64,000 nucleotides of DNA, taken from the NCBI RefSeq assembly GCF_026151205.1, contig NC_087074.1:15670962-15734961 (forward strand), read 5' to 3'. Shown piece after piece: positions 59,601 through 64,000 of the stretch; positions within the stretch are counted from its first letter, which is position 1, and each line of letters opens with the position of its first letter. This DNA comes from Bolinopsis microptera. Its lineage: Eukaryota > Ctenophora > Tentaculata > Lobata > Bolinopsidae. A program made the translations under genes and the position numbers. The notes below the pieces were generated by a model. The model made no database searches, was not told where the DNA came from, and saw only the letters and a program-made list of their open reading frames with translations.

Positions 59601-62600
59601 CGATCCTTTCGTACTAATAGATGACAAGGTCTCAGGTGTCTTTCGATCGCGAGATCTGATCTAACAAGCTTACGTGTTCAGTGTTCACGAAGCGTGCCGA
59701 AAAGGATACGATCCACTGCTCCTCAAGCATCGAGACCCAGGGCTCAAGATCTGAACCATGGCAGGCCCTCCCAAAGCATCAGGAGTCACGAGATCGGAGT
59801 CAAGTAACCTGAGCCAAGTATCCAGCGTGCTAATGGTGCGTTCCATCAGCTTTGGAAGACATGAAACAGTGGAACTATAAGAACGCCCATCAAGATCCGT
59901 ATCTACAAGGCTAACTTTCAAAGCTAGACGGACACGTTGCCAGAATGCCAGAGACACAGGTTCCCAATTTTTTACTGGATTAGAAACCAAACTATGGGAA
60001 GAGACTGAGAGGACGACTCCGTAAAGGCTGGATGGCTTGTGTTCTCGAGGATGCGGCTGACAGGTGTCGATAACATCAGCAGAGACGCAGTAAAACAGTT
60101 AGCTCTAAAACTAGTGGAACACCGTAGAAGAGATGTGTGTGATGCAGGCCACTCCAACGACTAGGAGGAGACCTCTTCAATCTTCATGTAGCATGTATGT
60201 ATTAATATTTTACCGGGGTAAGCACAGGGCTCCAATGCTCTAAATTACAGTGGTCATGATCTATCCTATAGTGATAATGAGCACAGTCCCCTGCGAAGAA
60301 GGAGAACCTGAAAATCCGATCGTTGGGTTCAGTTGTCGTATTTCCTTGGGTTCAGTTGTCGTATTTTCAATTTGGGTGCAGTTGTGATATGACCTGGGTT
60401 CAGTTGTCGTTTTGGGATTTAAACTGATTGGTCACCCAATTAAGCTGATTGGGTGCCTGTTAACTGCGTGGGAACTAGGTTCAATTGGGTTCAGTTGTCT
60501 GCCACCCGTTACCTCACTATTATTTTCAGATAAAGAGCCTACCAATGTTTACTATTATGATCGGAGGGACTAAGTTCACACTCACTGCAGACCAATATGT
60601 TCTCAAGGTTAGTAGAACTGGTCCCGGGCGGGACCCTAGTTCGGATGGCTGATGGGGCCGCTAAACTCAGAAAATCGTGCGGACATTTCCCCACCTCGTA
60701 TAGAAACGAGAAAAAAATTACGAATAGAAGAGAGAGTGGAACAGCAAGATAAAACCACAGGACATTTAAAGGTATATTAAGTAAACGTGGTGATGGCACG
60801 TAATATGAACAAACGTGATACAACCTCGGAACCAACCCCCTCACTTTACGTCACAGTTAACAGTATAGTACTTAAGCTAATTACTAAGGTAGTGATTGTT
60901 TAACTCCTAGGCTGGTTATCAATATCATATAACTGCGACTTTACTAATGGTCTGTTGCCTGAACAGCGGTTACATCGTACAAGTTCGTAGTCGTACTGAT
61001 AACCTAATATAGACAATATATAAATGGTCTGACAATATAATGGTATGTCACCTGAACAGCGAATATACCTCGTACGATCAGGTGTTCTTAAGTTTTGTTA
61101 TTTGACCATTCTGCAAGTAAGGTTAATGCCTCTTATTACCCCTATGGTTCGCTTTACTCACGTAAACAGTATACTCCTGGAGATGCGGAATGGCGTGACT
61201 GATAATGGTAACGCCTCTTTATAGTTATTTTTGGCCTGATAACTGATCAAATAAAGGGACTCGTTAAGGACCCTCGGTAGTCAAGTTATAAAGACTTATT
61301 AGTCTCTGTAACTCAGTCAAGTTATAAAGACTTATTACCACCTGACGACTTGGCTTCTGTTCCACCTGCAACTCCCAGTTTAGGTATGGTAAGTGGTTAA
61401 GGAAATCGTACGTAAAACGTCTATCCAGGTGTGTTATTGAAATTTGGAAATTTATTTTATTTGGAAGTTATTGAAATTTGGAAATTTCACCCTCCCATAA
61501 GATATCGTAGAATTTTATCATTTATTTTAAAAATGCAGTTTTGTTTCCCTTCTGCGGAAGAATAAGTTAGCTGCAAGAGTTCTCTTGAGCATCAGCTCAA
61601 ATTGCCACCTTATCGCTTTATAGACTAGATAGATTAATTAATAGACGGCATCGAATCAGCGGCAGCTTTGTGATAGTATTGCGGACTGGTTACTGAAATC
61701 CAACTGATAGTTATATTGGTATGGTCATCTTGAGCAGAACAAAACGAATCACAACGTTAATGAAATTCAACGCAGAACGTGAATCAAAATGGAAACTTTA
61801 GAGCTTTGAAGTTGGAGTGTTCAAAGCAAAGATATAACGCAGGACTAGTTCCCCTAACATGTTCATGCCATTTGCTCTCATCTCAGAAATCCATTAAAAC
61901 ACATTATAAAGTGACGTTTTTCTCAAATTTGTTTAATGGTAGTTTCGGTATAATATAGCAGCTTTAGAAAGCTGGGGGCATATAACAACTAGCTGCTGAA
62001 GACGATAAACACATATAAACTGAAAACTTCTGTTTGTTTTAAAATTAATCCCCTGAAGCTTGAACGAATTCAAGAATTTTGTATCAATACAACAGTTCTC
62101 GAGATGGAAGCAGAAATCAAGCGACAAAAAACTGCACAAGAGTTCCGTCACACTAAAATTTAAAGTCCAGTAAAAACATGGAAATCTTGCAAGAAATTTA
62201 ATTGTTCATTCATGTTTTATCTTTTTTAAACGACGATCCTAAAGCGGCTCCAAAATCACAATCATTACTTATAAACGATTGAAAAAAACTTTCAATGAGC
62301 GTATTCACAACGCAAAACGATCAATTTTTCGCGATTTGTATTATAGAAACAACCCTATCGTACAGCTATGAAATATAATACCATTTAAGAATTTACCAGG
62401 AGAGATTGATTTATTGATAAGTTGATTAATTAAATAAATTCAGCAACTGAGACTTGAACCACCTCTCCCCACCAGGTAACAGAGCTAGGACAGACTCAGT
62501 GTCTCCTCGGCATCACTGGTATGGACATCCCCGCACCTGCTGGCCCTCTCTGGATCCTGGGGGATGTTTTCCTAGGTCCTTACTACACTGTCTTCGACAT

Positions 62601-62637
62601 GGGCAATAAAAGGGTCGGGTTTGCTGCCGCCGCTTAA
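47663..62637 (+). CDS. CTSD-like: Cathepsin D-like aspartic protease, 10 exons, 387 aa
   Basis: Secretory or lysosomal pepsin-family (A1) endopeptidase. Exons are 47663-47675, 47820-47969, 48240-48408, 49032-49114, 50897-51000, 55217-55348, 57679-57823, 58770-58897, 60530-60607 and 62476-62637. All junctions are GT-AG and the phases close exactly to 387 codons plus a stop. A hydrophobic signal peptide ([18 protein letters not shown]) precedes a propeptide from about residue 19. The first catalytic Asp is in [11 protein letters not shown] (Asp87), the flap Tyr in QYGTGSL (Tyr132) and the second Asp in ADTGTSL (Asp273). CatD hallmarks include the CGILNIAC disulphide loop, [10 protein letters not shown], and [18 protein letters not shown] in place of the proline-rich loop. 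Sequons are at Asn124 and Asn237. For exon 2, acceptors ending at 47789, 47807 and 47819 are all in frame; the last (TTTCAG) is chosen. Exons 5 and 7 each have a tandem array over their donor. Confidence 0.93.
48490..48976. repeat. Duplicated repeat segment with poly-C end in cathepsin D intron 3
   Basis: A block with GAGATCGCATTACAAAGGGG and AACCCTCGAGTCCAAAATTG occurs at 48595-48660 and again at 48830-48910. Between them is a segment shared with the hAT MITE at 22830-22930 (TATTTTCGGCTCAT, GTAGCATGAAACATG). A run of 23 C (48954-48976) closes the block. Probably a rearranged relative of that MITE. Confidence 0.7.
49376..49913. mobile_element. Possible mariner-type MITE in cathepsin D intron 4
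   Basis: Begins TACAGGGTGGCCAAGAAG and ends GCTGCCACCCTG, short imperfect inverted termini of the CAGGGTGG type. There is no transposase and the inner sequence differs from the 33.3 kb MITE. The rest of intron 4 (49914-50896) shows nothing recognisable. Confidence 0.45.
50970..51465 (+). repeat. 45 bp array multiplying exon 5 end and splice donor of cathepsin D
   Basis: Eleven copies of a 45 bp unit encoding [15 protein letters not shown]. The unit contains the last ten codons of exon 5 plus GTGAGTTTTATT. AAG/GTGAGT-type donors occur at 51001, 51046, 51091, 51136, 51181, 51225, 51270, 51315, 51360, 51405 and 51450 (the sixth spacing is 44). Copies 2 and 3 are nearly identical to the exon. 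The frame stays open through the fourth donor; copy 5 has TAA. Donors 1-4 are therefore all compatible with exon 6, giving 0, 15, 30 or 45 extra residues just before FDGILGMG. Confidence 0.95.
52555..52930. repeat. ~186 bp direct tandem duplication
   Basis: Two adjacent copies share AACCTGGTGGCGGGTGGCCG, ACTACTTATAGCTTTATAGG and GGCTAAGCAGTGTTGAAATT in the same order, with about 5-10 percent divergence by eye. Confidence 0.85.
54393..54898 (+). mobile_element. Mariner-type non-autonomous element, right end (copy B)
   Basis: Near-identical to 21946-22446, including TGGGTGATTATGTGACACCG and the terminal ACTTTTGGCCCACCCTGTA. The left terminal repeat is absent in both. Confidence 0.77.
57011..57078 (-). 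other. tRNA-like module A
   Basis: Minus strand: starts GGGCTTGGTGGTGTAGTG and contains GGTTCGAGCCC (B box). The anticodon arm region forms a long hairpin (CCAGCGATC, loop GTTA, GATCGCTGG) unlike a true tRNA. Related to 33826-33897. Confidence 0.6.
57088..57160 (-). other. tRNA-like module B
   Basis: Minus strand: GGGGAGCTGGTGGCTCAGTT, with an A box in TGGCTCAGTTGG and a B box in GGTTCGATTCC. The acceptor and T stems do not close properly, so it is probably a tRNA-derived repeat and not a functional tRNA gene. Confidence 0.6.
57799..57933 (+). repeat. 55 bp array multiplying exon 7 end and donor of cathepsin D
   Basis: Two full 55 bp units and a 25 bp partial third. Each carries TTTGGAGACAGACCCCTCTG then TGCAG. 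Donors GTGAGA occur at 57824 and 57879; the third copy has lost it (GCAGAC). Using the second donor shifts frame and reads AGG TGG GTG TAA in exon 8, truncating the protease before the second catalytic Asp. Confidence 0.93.
57934..58769. other. Rest of cathepsin D intron 7
   Basis: No repeat family or coding motif recognised. A GAAGTA-type inverted motif near 58250-58330 and repeated GAACGGACAT units (58565-58690) are the only local structure. Confidence 0.5.
59183..59650 (-). pseudogene. FLYWCH-type zinc finger fragment
   Basis: The minus-strand frame reads [20 protein letters not shown] then [10 protein letters not shown] and [12 protein letters not shown], matching the W-x-C-x-x-Y...KCPA...H-x-H pattern of FLYWCH zinc fingers. 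It continues with the usual downstream region ([31 protein letters not shown]) to a stop at 59183. No start or flanking exons were found. It may be a captured gene fragment or part of a MULE-like transposon. It lies antisense in cathepsin D intron 8. Confidence 0.7.
59815..60200 (+). mobile_element. 3' remnant of the RTE-like LINE
   Basis: Corresponds with several deletions to 36615-37195 of the LINE at 34.3-37.2 kb. Shared blocks include CCAGCGTGCTAATGGTGCGT, AAGATCCGTATCTACAAGGC and AGGAGGAGACCTCTTCA, and it ends at the same GCATGTATGTA tail. Stops and deletions make it non-coding. Confidence 0.9.
60608..62475. other. Cathepsin D intron 9
   Basis: AT-rich intron. Short direct repeats such as AGTCAAGTTATAAAGACTTA (twice, 61272 and 61316) and GTCTGACAATATAATGG-like blocks were seen. 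No gene or mobile element recognised. Confidence 0.5.
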
Positions 62638-63470
62638 AACACGCATCAACTAACTAGTCATAATGATCTTCAAGTGACAGAATTCTACTTCGCTGATTGG
62701 TTTATTGTTTAGTTGATTGTGTTTCATGTTTTGTTATGGTCCGTGATTTTTGTGGTATTTGGTTTATAATATAATTTTATGTATAGTGATAAAACGATAT
62801 ACCGTTCAAGCATCCTAAGTTTTGCTTTTTATCATTCCAAACATGAAGTCATGCGAATAGCTGTGTCTTTAAATTTAATGGGACATAGACCAAACCGTTT
62901 ATGATTATTCCCGGCAGATCACTTTATAATGGACATAATATATAACATAAGTTTACTGTTTAGGCACTTACAAACATTTGTCGAATAAAGCTGAGTGAAG
63001 AATAATTTTAAACGTTTCCACCGACAAAATTGTAGATGCTACCAAATCGTACAGTTCTTGAGATATCGTTCCACAAATTATTTGAGTGCAGCTGAAGCCG
63101 GATTTCTCGGAATACAACATTAGCTAGCATTTATATTTTAAGTTCAACCAAACTGAAAGTCATTTAATTTAAACTGAGTACGAGCCTCTGTTTTGCTTTT
63201 TGTACCAGCCCTCTACTGAAACCATTTAACATTTAAAACAATCGCACCTTAGTAATAGTCGTTATTAAGTGGTAACGCCTACAAGTACAATAAACCGTTT
63301 TGTTTAAGACACAATTCAAATAGTTTCTGATCCATCAACTGGAGACGGAGTACCCCTGATAATCACAAACGATTTACGAGCCATTCATAATTCTCGAATG
63401 AGATTTGTAGTCGACCAAAAGATAAAGAGCCCACTCACCGCTGAACATCTTGAGAAGATATATAAATTAT
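62638..63470. other. 3' UTR and downstream region of cathepsin D
   Basis: AATAAA at 62984-62989 is the clearest candidate polyadenylation signal, about 350 bases after the stop. The remaining sequence up to 63470 is AT-rich and unassigned. Confidence 0.45.
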
Positions 63471-63479
63471 ATATATATA

Positions 63480-63575
63480 TATATTGTTAGTCAGCCACAA
63501 CTGTCAGTAAAACAACGCCTTGACTTCAAATGTCGGTAAAATGTACCTTTACAGTCATCCTCAAATTATTTGTTA
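63480..63575. repeat. Inverted copy of the 33440-33545 block
   Basis: ATTGTTAGTCAGCCACAACT, GTCAGTAAAACAACG and ACTTCAAATGTCGGTAAAAT are the reverse complement of the block inside the 33.3 kb MITE. Both loci have a hammerhead motif within about 250 bases and TA-rich spacers, suggesting one composite repeat family. Confidence 0.8.
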
Positions 63576-63618
63576 TATAGTAGTGTTGAAAGTATTAATA
63601 AGTATATATATATTAGAG

Positions 63619-63661
63619 CCATACTGATGAGTCCTAATAGGACGAAACACTGTGTCTATGG
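63619..63661 (+). ncRNA. Hammerhead ribozyme, complete core
   Basis: Stem I CCATA (63619-63623) pairs with TATGG (63657-63661) and is extended by TA repeats. The core is CTGATGA (63624-63630). Stem II is GTCC/GGAC with a TAATA loop. GAAA (63644-63647) follows, then a three-pair stem III (ACA/TGT with a CTG loop) and the cleavage triplet GTC (63654-63656). All conserved hammerhead positions are present. The very short stem III is typical of Penelope-like element and retrozyme hammerheads. Confidence 0.9.
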
Positions 63662-63689
63662 ATATATATATATAATTTATATATATATT

Positions 63690-63975
63690 TCAAAAGCTAT
63701 CCGCAGCCATTGACGTCACCTTCGGCACAGAACAAGGACATCCGATGTCCCCCGAGCTCTTCAAACTCTATATCCACGAGCTCTAGCTATCAGACTATCA
63801 TTGGATTTACCTTTATTAAACGGTGTCAAAGTAAGTCACCTCCTATGGGTAGATGACCTGGTCCTCTTATAGCACTGGTTGCGGACAGCTTACAGAAACT
63901 GCTCAATTGCTTGCATGGCTATGCCGAAAAGTGGGAGCTATCTGTGAATATCAACAAACAATATTAACCTTTTAA
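63690..63975 (+). mobile_element. LINE reverse transcriptase remnant
   Basis: Frames read TFGTEQGHPMSPELFKLYIH (palm motif with QGxPxSP), VSHLLWVDDLVLL (the catalytic YADD has become WVDD) and GYAEKWELSVNINK. Frameshifts near 63785 and 63870 break it. The fragment runs towards the window edge. Confidence 0.8.
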
Positions 63976-64000
63976 CACAAGCTCACGAATACTGAAATGT

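Noticed and set aside
59590-59640. TTTCGTACTA stretch resembling large-subunit rRNA
   Set aside because: The similarity is limited to about ten bases and the minus strand reads as a FLYWCH finger.

Overview
This window looks like nuclear DNA of an animal, most likely a non-vertebrate. Protein-coding genes are split into short exons with GT-AG introns. The genes include two rhodopsin-class receptors, a cathepsin D and a metazoan-type sorting nexin. The sequence is AT-rich and full of non-LTR retrotransposon, mariner, hAT and pogo debris, minisatellites and long C-runs. The phylum cannot be fixed from the sequence alone.

Layout. 1-2855 is non-coding, with a large TTAA-flanked inverted-repeat element (600-1557). 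2856-11182 (minus) is a complete seven-exon class A GPCR (440 aa). Its 3.9 kb first intron contains a second complete three-exon class A GPCR on the opposite strand (7867-10532 plus, 425 aa). 13508-43238 (plus) carries widely spaced exons of a sorting nexin 29-like coiled-coil plus PX protein; its 5' end (RUN domain) was not found. The large introns hold at least five LINE pieces, a pogo element, a hAT MITE, mariner-type MITEs, a hammerhead ribozyme and tRNA-like modules. 43239-47662 is intergenic with a LINE ORF1 fragment and a 26 bp minisatellite. 47663-62637 (plus) is a complete ten-exon cathepsin D-like aspartic protease (387 aa). 62638-64000 holds a second hammerhead ribozyme and a LINE reverse transcriptase remnant.

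The most unusual signal is a repeated theme. Five tandem arrays in three of the four genes have a unit that spans an exon end plus its 5' splice site, so the splice donor itself is multiplied (2 to 38 copies). In four arrays a downstream donor would truncate the protein. In the cathepsin D gene the first four donors are in frame and could add 0, 15, 30 or 45 residues.

The exon structures were built by hand from splice phase, motif order and recalled family knowledge. No search, alignment software or transcript data was available.
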